From Flexibacter flexilis DSM 6793 (lineage in GTDB: Bacteria; Bacteroidota; Bacteroidia; Cytophagales; Flexibacteraceae), in contig NZ_FOLE01000007.1 in the NCBI RefSeq assembly GCF_900112255.1, positions 1 to 64,000 on the forward strand: a stretch of 64,000 bases of DNA, read 5' to 3'. Both the position numbers and the translations under genes were made by a program. The notes beneath the pieces are model-generated. The model was not told the DNA's origin. It made no database searches and saw nothing but the letters and a program-made list of their open reading frames with translations. How positions within the stretch are numbered: position 1 is the stretch's first letter; every line of letters starts with the position of its first letter. Shown here in pieces: positions 1 through 7,472 of the stretch.

Positions 1-190
1 CACCTGCAATTCCTGTTATTCCACCTGCAATTCCTGTTATTCCACCTGCAATTCCTGTTAAAGTCTTCCCCTTGGGGAAGATTTAGATGGGGTTTGAATA
101 TTTCCTACCTGCAATTCCTGTTAAAGTCTTCCCCTTGGGGAAGATTTAGATGGGGTTTGAATATTCTATGCCTGCAACTTCTGTTATCAA
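1..190. repeat. 21-bp tandem repeat and 59-bp direct repeat block
   Basis: The first three units share the 17-base core acctgcaattcctgtta and follow a 21-bp spacing (about 2-20, 23-41, 44-60). A longer 59-bp element is present twice, at 44-102 and 107-165, so its period is 63 bp, exactly three times 21. Each long copy contains a hairpin with arms CTTCCCC and GGGGAAG and a 2-nt loop. A degenerate short unit (cctgcaacttctgttat) follows at 171-187. The block is cut by the window edge, so its full length is unknown. Frame 1 is open through the whole block to a stop at 229-231 but has no ATG, and the downstream sorting domain lies in another frame, so I treat the block as non-coding. Confidence 0.85.
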
Positions 191-529
191 GGCTTGTCCG
201 AACATTGGGAGGCAAACGCAGGAAACTGTAATGTGTCAAAGTCTATTAATATTCATGTGACGTTAATATCGACTGCCGACCAAATTGCACAGCAAAACGA
301 TATTCAAATATTTCCCAATCCGACTACTAGCGATTTTACATTAGAAGGAGAAGCTATCAAAAGTTGGGAGCTATTCGATACAAAAGGCGGACTAATTCAT
401 CAAAACGCAGTTTCACAGGCAAAACCAGAACCCATTCTAATTCAATTAAATAATATGGCGCAAGGTGTTTATTTCTTGAAAGTATTTACACTAAACAGCG
501 TCGTAACCAAGCGACTAATTATTCAATAA
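161..529 (+). pseudogene. Truncated gene: T9SS type A C-terminal sorting domain remnant
   Basis: The reading frame encodes a classic type A sorting domain: an IFPNPTTSDF block at roughly 45-54 residues after the TTG at 194, a GVYFLKV block, and a basic terminal strand ending KRLIIQ. In intact proteins this domain follows hundreds of residues of cargo and directs outer-membrane export through the Por/T9SS machinery. Here the frame is closed by TGA at 158-160 inside the repeat block, and only TTG (194) could start translation, without a signal peptide. A domain that only works at the end of an exported protein therefore looks cut off from its N-terminus. The alternative, that the window edge hides a real start, is excluded by the in-frame stop. 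Function as a free-standing 111-residue protein is unlikely. Confidence 0.7.
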
Positions 530-547
530 ATTGAAGATTGAGAGAAA

Positions 548-599
548 GCGACTTAAAACAGTAACTATTTGATAGATATTGTTTTAAGTTGCTTTTTTT
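548..599 (+). terminator. Rho-independent terminator
   Basis: Arms at 548-563 and 577-592 (core acttaaaaca / tgttttaagt) pair with a few G-T or mismatched positions and are followed by seven T residues. It closes transcription through the sorting-domain remnant. Confidence 0.75.
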
Positions 600-735
600 C
601 GTTTTAATGAATCAAACTTGCATAGATCTCATGATTTTGGCACGCACTTTGTTTACTGTTAGACAAATGACTATTACTCGTTGTTAATTAAACACATACA
701 TCTTTCAGTTGTCTAACAATAAAACGCTTAAAGTT

Positions 736-1221
736 ATGAGAAGCATCGTAAGAAATTTTGCGCAAATTATAAGTATAATCATGTTGTTTGTGTCTGCTGG
801 TTTTGCCCAAAGAGGGCATGGACATGATCACGGACATGGTCATGGACACGGCGTACATCACGACCATCATTATCACCAACCACGTCGCCATGTGGTGGTG
901 GTAGAGCGTCCGCGCCACCATGTAGTAGTACATCGCCACCGCAGCCATTATCGCCCTAGCCGAGTAGTAGTTTATCATCCTGTTTGGAATCCTGGTTATA
1001 CATTTTATCGTAGATGGGTGTTTTTTCCTCGCTACAATCTATATTGGGACAATTGGCGTGGTATGTATGTTTATCCATCGGGTAATGTGTGGATTTCAAA
1101 TCCAATGTTGCCGCCTGCACTTATTAACATCAATATTCAGAGCGAGCAACACTATGAATTACAGGAAAATGCGGACGACATAGACGAAATCTATGACCCA
1201 ATGTACGACGATTACAGATAA
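736..1221 (+). CDS. His-rich exported protein of unknown function
   Basis: Starting at ATG 736 gives 161 residues; an upstream in-frame TTG at 709 is less likely because ATG 736 directly precedes a clean signal peptide (basic start, hydrophobic IISIIMLFVSAGF, cleavage near AQ-RG). The mature protein opens with GHGHDHGHGHGHG and continues with many His, Arg and Val residues (HHDHHYHQ, RRHVVVVERPRHH), then an aromatic tract (WNPGYTFYRRWVFFPRYNLYWDN) split by basic residues, and an acidic tail (DDIDEIYDPMYDDY). The His-Gly run could bind Ni, Zn or Cu ions; this is inference from composition. It is a single-gene unit with its own terminator. I do not recognise a named family beyond small His-rich envelope proteins common in this phylum. 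Confidence 0.7.
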   Translation: MRSIVRNFAQIISIIMLFVSAGFAQRGHGHDHGHGHGHGVHHDHHYHQPRRHVVVVERPRHHVVVHRHRSHYRPSRVVVYHPVWNPGYTFYRRWVFFPRYNLYWDNWRGMYVYPSGNVWISNPMLPPALININIQSEQHYELQENADDIDEIYDPMYDDYR

Positions 1222-1233
1222 CTAATCCACTAT

Positions 1234-1277
1234 AAAAAACAACGCTATAAGTTTTTGGTCTTATAGCGTTGTTTTTT
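1234..1277. terminator. Bidirectional terminator
   Basis: Perfect inverted repeat of about 18 bp (aaaaaacaacgctataag / cttatagcgttgtttttt) with an 8-nt loop; T-runs flank it on both strands. It ends the His-rich gene and may also stop transcripts from the oppositely oriented rnz. Confidence 0.9.
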
Positions 1278-1434
1278 ATATACAGGTAAATTATAAGCCT
1301 GTTTTCAAATTTTGCTGCGACCAGCCTATCACTACAATATTGAGTAGTTTTCAAAGCACCCGTACTCACACAATACAGAATGCATACGAGCAAATAACCA
1401 CATTAAGAATTTTAAACATCAAGCATTTAAAATT

Positions 1435-2355
1435 TTACTCACACGCAATACTGAGCGTTTCTCCTTCCACAGACAAAATTGTATTACTAAACACTTCTTG
1501 CGCTTCGGCCAATAGTGGCTCTAATTCTTTATAGCGCGAAGAATAATGCCCTAACATCAGTTTTCCCACTTGTGCCGTCTTGGCTACTTGTGCGGCTTGC
1601 GCGGCAGTACTATGAAACGTTTCGTAGGCGCGTTGCTCCATATCCGTCATAAATGTAGATTCGTGGTACAGTAAATCTGCGTGTTGCACGAGCGGAATAA
1701 TACGTTCGTCATAGCGCGTATCCGAGCAATAAGCGTAACTACGGCTATGCTTGGGCGGCAATGTTACGTCAGCGTTTTTATAAACAATTTCGCCGTTTTC
1801 GTCCTTGATGTCCTCGCCTTTTTTCAGCAAATTCAGATGAAAATTAGTGTAGCCTCTGTGTAATGACTCCATCACAATACGGCGTTTTTTAGGTTTTTCT
1901 TTAAATAAAAAACCTGCGCATTTCACCCGATGATTCAGCGGAATAGTACTAACCGTCAGTACCTCATTTTCGTAAATCGTGGCGGCAACTTCTGTATTTA
2001 CTTCATGAAACGTAACAGGATAGTTCAAGCGCGTGTCCGAAAGACGTAATTGCAGTGTAATAACTTCGTCCAGACCCGCAGGCGCAAAAATATGCAGCTC
2101 GTCCGTGCGGCCTTGCAAGTGCATCGTCGAAATCAGACCCACCAGCCCCAAATAATGGTCGCCGTGCAAATGGCTAATAAAAATGTGGCCAATGCGCTGA
2201 ATTTTGACTTTATAGCGGATCAGTTGGTTTTGAGTGCCTTCACCGCAATCAATCAGATACAAACATTGGTTGTGATTTACCAACTGCGAGGTATGATGCC
2301 TCCCATAGGCAAAAGATGCGGAGTTTGAACCCAATATTGTAATGTCAAAATTCAT
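1435..2355 (-). CDS. rnz: Ribonuclease Z
   Basis: Metallo-beta-lactamase-fold endonuclease of 306 residues that removes 3' trailers from tRNA precursors. The HxHxDH zinc motif is seen as HLHGDH at residues 62-67, preceded by LIDCGEGTQNQ, with later zinc ligands in CSDTRY, HADLLYHESTF and the GHYSSRY segment near the C-terminus. Length matches the short bacterial form. A processing role fits the window: the nearby tRNA genes lack an encoded CCA, so trailers must be removed before CCA addition by the enzyme at 9686-11107. The ATG at 2355 is the only sensible start. Confidence 0.95.
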   Translation of the reverse strand: MNFDITILGSNSASFAYGRHHTSQLVNHNQCLYLIDCGEGTQNQLIRYKVKIQRIGHIFISHLHGDHYLGLVGLISTMHLQGRTDELHIFAPAGLDEVITLQLRLSDTRLNYPVTFHEVNTEVAATIYENEVLTVSTIPLNHRVKCAGFLFKEKPKKRRIVMESLHRGYTNFHLNLLKKGEDIKDENGEIVYKNADVTLPPKHSRSYAYCSDTRYDERIIPLVQHADLLYHESTFMTDMEQRAYETFHSTAAQAAQVAKTAQVGKLMLGHYSSRYKELEPLLAEAQEVFSNTILSVEGETLSIACE

Positions 2356-2471
2356 GGCAATAAGCTGATTGATTGTTATTTAGGCAAAAAATGATAGAAA
2401 CGCCTTACAAACTGTAATGATAAATAAAATTTTGGGAGAAAACCAATGGATTTGGGTGGGGATAAAAAAGA

Positions 2472-2505
2472 AAAAGTCCAAAACTTTTTACAGTCTTGGA
2501 CTTTT
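2472..2505 (-). terminator. Terminator after tRNA-Ser/tRNA-Pro
   Basis: Arms aaaagtccaa (2472-2481) and ttggactttt (2496-2505); on the minus strand the stem is followed by a run of T residues broken by one C. It lies just beyond the 3' end of tRNA-Pro. Confidence 0.85.
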
Positions 2506-2510
2506 ATCTG

Positions 2511-2585
2511 TCGGGGTGGCAAGATTCGAACTTGCGACCTCCTGCTCCCAAAGCAGGCGCGATAACCGGGCTACGCTACACCCCG
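2511..2585 (-). tRNA. tRNA-Pro (anticodon TGG)
   Basis: The minus strand folds as a cloverleaf: acceptor CGGGGTG/CACCCCG, D stem GCG/CGC, anticodon stem CCTGC/GCAGG with loop TTTGGGA, T arm with GTTCGAATC, discriminator A. CCA is not encoded. It is co-transcribed behind tRNA-Ser with an 18-nt gap. Confidence 0.95.
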
Positions 2586-2603
2586 AAGGTGTTTTTTGAA
2601 GTG

Positions 2604-2688
2604 CGGAGAGAATGGGATTCGAACCCATGCACCAGTCACCCGGTGACAGTTTAGCAAACTGCTCCTTTAACCACTCAGGCATCTCTCC
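2604..2688 (-). tRNA. tRNA-Ser (anticodon GCT)
   Basis: Class II tRNA with acceptor GGAGAGA/TCTCTCC, anticodon loop TTGCTAA, a long variable arm (TCACCGGGTGA hairpin), T loop GTTCGAATC and discriminator G. CCA is not encoded. It is the first gene of the Ser-Pro pair. Confidence 0.95.
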
Positions 2689-2691
2689 AGT

Positions 2692-2709
2692 TAAGGGGCA
2701 TTCCCCTTA
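2692..2709 (-). other. Leader hairpin of the tRNA-Ser/Pro transcript
   Basis: Perfect 7-bp inverted repeat TAAGGGG / CCCCTTA with a 4-nt loop, ending 4 nt before the tRNA-Ser 5' end. It may help present the leader to RNase P; function is inferred only from position. Confidence 0.45.
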
Positions 2710-2723
2710 GCAGAAATGCGATG

Positions 2724-2754
2724 CAAATATGAACGATTGTTTTTTATAATGCAA
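2724..2754 (-). promoter_or_regulatory. Promoter for tRNA-Ser/tRNA-Pro
   Basis: On the minus strand TTG, 20 bp, then CATATTTG: one mismatch to the Bacteroidota sigma-A box TAnnTTTG. The predicted start falls just upstream of the leader hairpin. Confidence 0.6.
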
Positions 2755-2832
2755 CTATTTTTTTAAAAAAACTTTTAAAAAATTTTCAAAACACTGATAA
2801 TCATGTCTGTTTCTTGCAAAATATTTTTCGAC

Positions 2833-3438
2833 TTACGACTCTTGCCACTGCAAACGTAGGTTTTCGATGTAGCCCAACACCTCATCACGGCCTGTTCGCT
2901 CATCCGAAGACGTGATAAATTCCTGCGGCAATTCTGCCCATGTTTTTTTCAACTGCTTGTTGTAGGTCGCTACATTGGCCAGCGTGCGTGTTTTAGTTTG
3001 CTTGTCGGCTTTCGTAAAAATAATGGCAAACGGAATTTGTGCATTTCCAAGCCATTCGATAAACTCAACATCTATCTTTTGCGGTTCGTGGCGTGAGTCC
3101 ACCAACACAAACACACATTGCAAATTCGGGCGTTTTTGGATGTATTCGCGAATCATCAGGTTAAATTTTTCGCGTTGTGCCTGTCCCACTTTTGCCCATC
3201 CGTACCCTGGCAAATCCACCAAATACCATTGATTATTAATCATAAAATGATTGATAACCTGTGTTTTACCTGGCGTAGAAGAGGTTTTGGCCAAGCCGTT
3301 GCGGTTGGTCAGCATATTAATCAATGACGATTTGCCCACGTTAGAACGGCCAATAAAGGCGTATTCTGGCAAAGGCGTTTCGGGACACTTTTTGTAGTCG
3401 GCGGCACTGCCCACAAAGGTCGCGCTTTTTATATCCAT
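2833..3438 (-). CDS. engB: Ribosome biogenesis GTPase EngB (YsxC/YihA)
   Basis: Small TRAFAC GTPase of 201 residues needed for 50S subunit assembly. G1 is GRSNVGKS (30-37), G2 lies in [10 protein letters not shown]3 is DLPGYG, and G4 is TKAD. A short C-terminal helix with [10 protein letters not shown] completes the family fold. It is the last gene of a three-gene minus-strand unit (lolA-like, pseudouridine synthase, engB), starting 27 bp after the preceding stop. The ATG at 3438 gives the canonical N-terminus with [10 protein letters not shown]. Confidence 0.95.
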   Translation of the reverse strand: MDIKSATFVGSAADYKKCPETPLPEYAFIGRSNVGKSSLINMLTNRNGLAKTSSTPGKTQVINHFMINNQWYLVDLPGYGWAKVGQAQREKFNLMIREYIQKRPNLQCVFVLVDSRHEPQKIDVEFIEWLGNAQIPFAIIFTKADKQTKTRTLANVATYNKQLKKTWAELPQEFITSSDERTGRDEVLGYIENLRLQWQES

Positions 3439-3465
3439 AAAATTAAATCAGTATCTAAATTGTAC

Positions 3466-4209
3466 TTAAAAAAGAAAATCCAAGTTCTTGTCTTTCACAT
3501 TTTCTGGCTCATCTAAAGCCAAATATTGCTCCCAGAAAGGATTTTCGGGCACGGGTGCGACGCAAACAACAGGTTCGTTTTTGATCGGGTGAACAAAATA
3601 CAAACGGCGTGCGTGCAAATTAATGCTGCCGTCTGTGTTAGGGCGGTCGAAGCCATATTTCACGTCGCCGCGAATCGGGCAACCCATCGAGGCCAATTGC
3701 ACCCTGATTTGATGCGGACGACCCGTTACGGGCGTAACCTCCAACAGCCAATGGTCGTTGAGTTTGCCCATCACTTTGTACGAAAGTTCAGCGCGTTGGC
3801 TATTCGGAACTTCTGTGTCATGAGCCGTCGTAACGTTCGTTTTTTCATTTTTAACGAGCCAATGAACCAATTTATCGGCTTTTTGTGGTGGTTTCCGACG
3901 CACTACCGCCCAATATGTTTTTTGTACGTTGCGTTTGCGGAAAATTTCCGTCATGCGTTCGAGGCCTTTGGAAGTACGTGCCAACACGACCAAGCCACTT
4001 ACGGGACGGTCGAGGCGATGCACTAAACCCATGAATACAGCACCTTCTTTTTTGTATTTTTCCTTGATATAGGCCTTCGCAAAATCCAGCAAAGTAATGT
4101 CGCGCGTGTTGTCGGCTTGCACCAAAAGCCCTGCTGCTTTATTGACAATTAGCAAGTGATTGTCTTCGTAAATAACCGTAAACGGTTTTTGTTTTGGTGT
4201 GTTACTCAT
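3466..4209 (-). CDS. RluA-family RNA pseudouridine synthase
   Basis: 247-residue enzyme that isomerises uridine in rRNA or tRNA. The RluA motif II is HRLDRPVSGL at 64-73 with the catalytic Asp at 67; motif III is seen as GRPHQIRVQLASMGCPIRGD. There is no N-terminal S4 domain, placing it with the short, RluA/RluC-like single-domain forms, so the target position cannot be assigned. Its ATG overlaps the stop of the upstream lolA-like gene (ATGA, 4206-4209), so translation is probably coupled. Confidence 0.9.
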   Translation of the reverse strand: MSNTPKQKPFTVIYEDNHLLIVNKAAGLLVQADNTRDITLLDFAKAYIKEKYKKEGAVFMGLVHRLDRPVSGLVVLARTSKGLERMTEIFRKRNVQKTYWAVVRRKPPQKADKLVHWLVKNEKTNVTTAHDTEVPNSQRAELSYKVMGKLNDHWLLEVTPVTGRPHQIRVQLASMGCPIRGDVKYGFDRPNTDGSINLHARRLYFVHPIKNEPVVCVAPVPENPFWEQYLALDEPENVKDKNLDFLF

Positions 4210-4868
4210 CGTAAATCTGTCTGTGTTTTTACTGGATAAACCTTTTTATCGAAAGAAAAAGAAGATTCTGGAGCGGCAGCATTGGCCGTAAATTTCGTAA
4301 TTTCAAATACTTGGCGGTTGTTCGTACCGCGTTCGTAAATAATCCATTTATGCAATATCTGGTCGGCTTTGCCAACATAAAGGCGTACTTTCAAGATTTC
4401 TTTGTTGCGGTCATCTGGCTCTAAATCAACTACTTGAAACACTTTCCCTTTGTCTTTTACTTCTCCAATCATCATGTATTTGAAACCGTTCTGATACATG
4501 GTGTAAATGTTGGTTGGCGTAATCTCGCCTTCTTCGGGCTGATAATCCGAAATGTTTAGTTCTTTGGCATCGCGCACATACGACCAAAGCGTATTACCGT
4601 CGCAAACCAATACTTGATTGTTGAGTTTGAGGTTAAATTTTTTGCCCTTTACCAAAATTTCGCCTTTCTGCTCATCAAGGGTTTTGCCGTCGTTGGCCTG
4701 AAATGTTTGGGAATAAGTGGCTTTATAGGATTGGAGTGTTTTGTATTTTTTACCCATCACATCCAAAATTTTTTGTGCCAATGGGTCTTGTTTGGCCTGC
4801 AACTGCGCCCAAGCAGTTTGGCAATTGATACCCGCCAATAACACTACAAATGCAACTATTTTTTTCAT
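4206..4868 (-). CDS. LolA-like outer-membrane lipoprotein carrier
   Basis: 220 residues with a signal peptide (KKIVAFVVLLAGINCQTAWAQ) and a LolA-type beta-sheet domain: YKATYSQTF near residue 48, a KGEILVKGKKF strand, NTLWSYVRD, and VYPVKTQ at the end. LolA ferries acylated proteins from the inner to the outer membrane through the periplasm. The LolC/E-like permease at 8331 could be part of the same route, although they are not linked. First gene of the unit that continues into the pseudouridine synthase and engB; this pairing with engB looks organisational rather than functional. Confidence 0.85.
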   Translation of the reverse strand: MKKIVAFVVLLAGINCQTAWAQLQAKQDPLAQKILDVMGKKYKTLQSYKATYSQTFQANDGKTLDEQKGEILVKGKKFNLKLNNQVLVCDGNTLWSYVRDAKELNISDYQPEEGEITPTNIYTMYQNGFKYMMIGEVKDKGKVFQVVDLEPDDRNKEILKVRLYVGKADQILHKWIIYERGTNNRQVFEITKFTANAAAPESSFSFDKKVYPVKTQTDLR

Positions 4869-4890
4869 TGTTACAGAATCTTAAAAACGA

Positions 4891-4947
4891 TAAAAAATCC
4901 GAAAAGTAGAAAACCGCAATAATCGTGCCTTCTGCCATTCGGATTTT
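4891..4947 (-). terminator. Terminator-like hairpin upstream of the lolA-like gene
   Basis: Arms aaaatccgaa (4894-4903) and ttcggatttt (4938-4947) with T-run on the minus strand side. It probably ends the 5050-5475 gene; because it lies between that gene and lolA it could instead act as an attenuator for the lolA operon. Confidence 0.65.
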
Positions 4948-5049
4948 AAATTGAATACAAAACTACAAAAAGTATTGGCCAAACGGTAAATTAACGTAAG
5001 GTGGATTTGTTATTACCAAATAAAACATCTGATTATCAGCGTTTTATTT

Positions 5050-5475
5050 TTATCCAAATACACCAAAAAGACCAAAACCAAAAATAAGCGTGCTAATAAC
5101 ACAGCCAAAAAACGCCCAACGAATATCAGAATCGTCTTGCGTGATGAAATAAACGGCGGCCAAACCCGCCACACTCAAGCACAATCCCCACACAAACGGC
5201 GGCACCAAAGGCATCGAATTTCGTTTGCTGGTAGCCACAAAATACGTGTCCAAATTTTGGGTTACGGCGGCTTGCGCCAACGCTGTATTTTGTTCTTGCG
5301 CGAGTTGCTGATAGCTTATTTGTCCGCGCTGCGCAATGTTTTGTTCCAGTTGCGTAAGAGGCTGCAACTGCGCCTCACAGGCTTTGGTTTCTATTTCAAA
5401 AATAGCGTCTGAGGTTTCGGCTTTGCTCTGGCAAACCGCCAAAAACATTGCTAAAACAAGCATTACTTTTTTCAT
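5050..5475 (-). CDS. Small exported/membrane protein, unknown
   Basis: I use the ATG at 5475 (141 residues); another ATG three codons upstream at 5484 is possible. A signal peptide (KKVMLVLAMFLAVCQSKA) is followed by a Gln/Glu-rich region likely to form a coiled coil (residues about 25-75, e.g. LTQLEQNIAQRG, YQQLAQEQN) and two C-terminal hydrophobic helices (VPPFVWGLCLSVAGLAAVYF; FFGCVISTLIFGFGLFGVF). Topology suggests a periplasmic coiled coil anchored in the inner membrane. Not recognised as a named family. It ends before a hairpin at 4894-4947 and starts 6 bp after the DedA stop at 5491, so it is probably co-transcribed with that gene. Confidence 0.7.
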   Translation of the reverse strand: MKKVMLVLAMFLAVCQSKAETSDAIFEIETKACEAQLQPLTQLEQNIAQRGQISYQQLAQEQNTALAQAAVTQNLDTYFVATSKRNSMPLVPPFVWGLCLSVAGLAAVYFITQDDSDIRWAFFGCVISTLIFGFGLFGVFG

Positions 5476-5490
5476 AGGCATCAAGTTTGT

Positions 5491-6147
5491 TTACTTAGAA
5501 ACGTTGGCAGGTTGGTTTTTCTTGTGGCTTTCGCGAATTTTTAGGTACGATTTTACGACCGTAAACGTAGTGATAGACAAGAAAAAGACAATAATCCAAT
5601 GCACGTAATTAATGATTTGGGGATACTGAACGCCCAAGTAATAGCCGCCCAAGACCAAACCGCCAACCCAGAAAGTTGCGCCAATGAAGTTATAAAGCGA
5701 AAACGCCATAAAAGTCATGTGAGAAGTGCCCGCCAAAATCGGGGCGAACGTGCGTACAATCGGTAAGAAACGCGCTATAACGATGGTTTTCCCACCATAT
5801 TTGTCAAAAAACTCGCGCGTACTGGCCAAATATTTTCGTTTGAAAAACAATGAATCTGGCCTTTGGTAAAGTTTTCCGCCCACTTTTAGCCCAAACCAAT
5901 AGCCCATATAATTTCCCAGAATAGCTGCCGCAAAAATGTAGCCCACCAGTGCCGCAATATTTACATCAAAAGTCCCCGTCCCGCATAACATTCCTGCCAA
6001 AAACAAAAGATAGTCGCCTGGCAACCAAAAACAGAAGAAAAGCCCAGTTTCGGCAAAAACAATCATGGCCACAAGCATCAGTCCGCCTTTGGCTATAATT
6101 GCTTCCGAATTAAACAACATATCAACAATTTCTAAAATCTCTTTCAT
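5491..6147 (-). CDS. DedA-family membrane protein
   Basis: 218 residues from the ATG at 6147; an upstream in-frame ATG at 6216 would add a 23-residue polar tail that no DedA protein has. Family signatures are FAETGLFFCFWLPGDYLLF near residue 32 and ARFLPIVRTFAPILAG around 122-137, with about five hydrophobic segments. DedA/VTT proteins act in the cytoplasmic membrane, and recent work on the family links them to recycling of undecaprenyl phosphate or phospholipid scrambling. Which of these applies here is unknown. A TATATTTG box lies upstream on the same strand at 6234-6241. Confidence 0.85.
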   Translation of the reverse strand: MKEILEIVDMLFNSEAIIAKGGLMLVAMIVFAETGLFFCFWLPGDYLLFLAGMLCGTGTFDVNIAALVGYIFAAAILGNYMGYWFGLKVGGKLYQRPDSLFFKRKYLASTREFFDKYGGKTIVIARFLPIVRTFAPILAGTSHMTFMAFSLYNFIGATFWVGGLVLGGYYLGVQYPQIINYVHWIIVFFLSITTFTVVKSYLKIRESHKKNQPANVSK

Positions 6148-6233
6148 AGCTTTTGTATTGTAATTAACAGACTTATAAGGTTTTAAGATAAAGGAAAATC
6201 TTTTATTTTTAATCAAAAGGGATTATAGCAGCT

Positions 6234-6241
6234 CAAATATA
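6234..6241 (-). promoter_or_regulatory. Possible -7 box for dedA
   Basis: TATATTTG on the minus strand fits TAnnTTTG; no -33 TTG at the right spacing, so support is partial. Confidence 0.35.
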
Positions 6242-6312
6242 AAACAAACTACGTGATTTTGAGATACGTGTGTTATGTTTCGGAAAGAATTAACGTGAAA
6301 ATCCCACAAAGA

Positions 6313-6359
6313 GCAAACCACAAAATCTTGAAAAAAATTTGAGGTTTGCGCTATTTTTT
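6313..6359 (+). terminator. Orphan terminator-like hairpin between dedA and trpS
   Basis: Arms GCAAACC (6313-6319) and GGTTTGC (6343-6349), then gctattttttg. It faces the plus strand although no plus-strand gene precedes it within the window back to 1221. The rest of the 324-bp gap 6148-6471 holds only the two promoter boxes and no ORF. Confidence 0.45.
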
Positions 6360-6413
6360 GTCCAAAGCAAAGAAGAGTATGCGTAATTTAAGTGTTTATT
6401 TTGCAGCAAAAAT

Positions 6414-6421
6414 TATATTTG
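6414..6421 (+). promoter_or_regulatory. Possible -7 box for trpS
   Basis: TATATTTG fits TAnnTTTG and lies 51 bp before the trpS ATG; the -33 element is not clear. Confidence 0.4.
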
Positions 6422-6471
6422 CCGCAGGCTTTTAGCCCAAACCCTCATTTAAGAACATCATTTTATAGATT

Positions 6472-7443
6472 ATGGCCAGAATACTCACAGGCATTCAGAG
6501 TTCAGGAAAGCCGCACTTGGGCAATTTGCTCGGCGCGATTAAACCTGCTATCGCTCTTTCGCGCGAGGAGAAAAACGAATCGCTTTTCTTCATCGCCGAC
6601 CTTCATTCGCTCACTACCATCAAAGATGCCCAAGCGCGCATCGAAAATGTAAATGCAGTGGCCGCCGCTTGGCTGGCTATGGGTTTTGATACAGAAAAAA
6701 ATATGCTGTACAAACAATCGCATTTGCCAGAAGTGTGCGAACTGACTTGGTACTTGAGCTGCTTCTCGCCATATCCGATGCTTGCCAATGCCCACTCTTT
6801 CAAAGATAAGTCCGATCGTTTAGCCGATGTAAACGCAGGTTTGTTCACGTATCCTGTGCTAATGGCTGCCGATATTTTATTGTATCAGGCTGATATTGTG
6901 CCCGTTGGAAAAGACCAAGTGCAACATTTGGAAATTGCCCGCGACATCGCCGCTGCCTTCAATCGCACGTACAACGAAGATGTTTTTGTGTTGCCGCAGG
7001 CGCGTACCGATAGCCAAATTATGACTATTCCTGGCACGGACGGCCAGAAAATGAGTAAGTCGTATGGCAATTACATCGACATTTTCCAACCCGATAAAGC
7101 CTTGCTCAAAGTCATCAAAACGATTCAGACGGACAGCACGCCATTGGAAGAACCAAAAAATCCTGACACTTGCAACGTGTTCAAGCTGTATCAACTTTTG
7201 GCTACTGCCGAACAAACTGCCGACCTTCGCGCACGTTATTTGGGCGGAAATTATGGCTACGGACATGCCAAACAAGCTCTTTTTGAACTAATCGTAGCAA
7301 CTTTTGAGAAAGAACGTGCGTTATTTAATGACTATATGGCCAATCCAGACGAGATAGACCGTATCTTGCGCAAAGGTGCTGACAAAGCCCGCGCCATTGG
7401 TTCGCAAACGCTCGCAACGGTGCGCCAAAAATTAGGCTTTTAA
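6472..7443 (+). CDS. trpS: Tryptophanyl-tRNA synthetase
   Basis: 323-residue class I aminoacyl-tRNA synthetase charging tRNA-Trp. The HIGH-like motif appears in [13 protein letters not shown] at the N-terminus and KMSKS at about 193-197 ([11 protein letters not shown]). [17 protein letters not shown] carries the tryptophan-pocket helix and [16 protein letters not shown] the adjacent ATP-site region. Length is normal for bacterial TrpRS. The SOD gene starts 29 bp later in the same direction, with no terminator between, so the two are likely co-transcribed. Confidence 0.96.
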   Translation: MARILTGIQSSGKPHLGNLLGAIKPAIALSREEKNESLFFIADLHSLTTIKDAQARIENVNAVAAAWLAMGFDTEKNMLYKQSHLPEVCELTWYLSCFSPYPMLANAHSFKDKSDRLADVNAGLFTYPVLMAADILLYQADIVPVGKDQVQHLEIARDIAAAFNRTYNEDVFVLPQARTDSQIMTIPGTDGQKMSKSYGNYIDIFQPDKALLKVIKTIQTDSTPLEEPKNPDTCNVFKLYQLLATAEQTADLRARYLGGNYGYGHAKQALFELIVATFEKERALFNDYMANPDEIDRILRKGADKARAIGSQTLATVRQKLGF

Positions 7444-7472
7444 TCCAGCATTTATCACTAAATCAAAAAGTT

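Noticed and set aside
1-165. Possible CRISPR array
   Set aside because: The units are direct copies without unique spacers; the 63-bp period contains the same sequence in both copies, and no cas gene is near.
1-231. Open frame 1 through the repeats as a coding gene
   Set aside because: It has no ATG, is a repeated HLQFLLF-type translation of a minisatellite, and ends at 229-231 before the sorting domain, which is in another frame.
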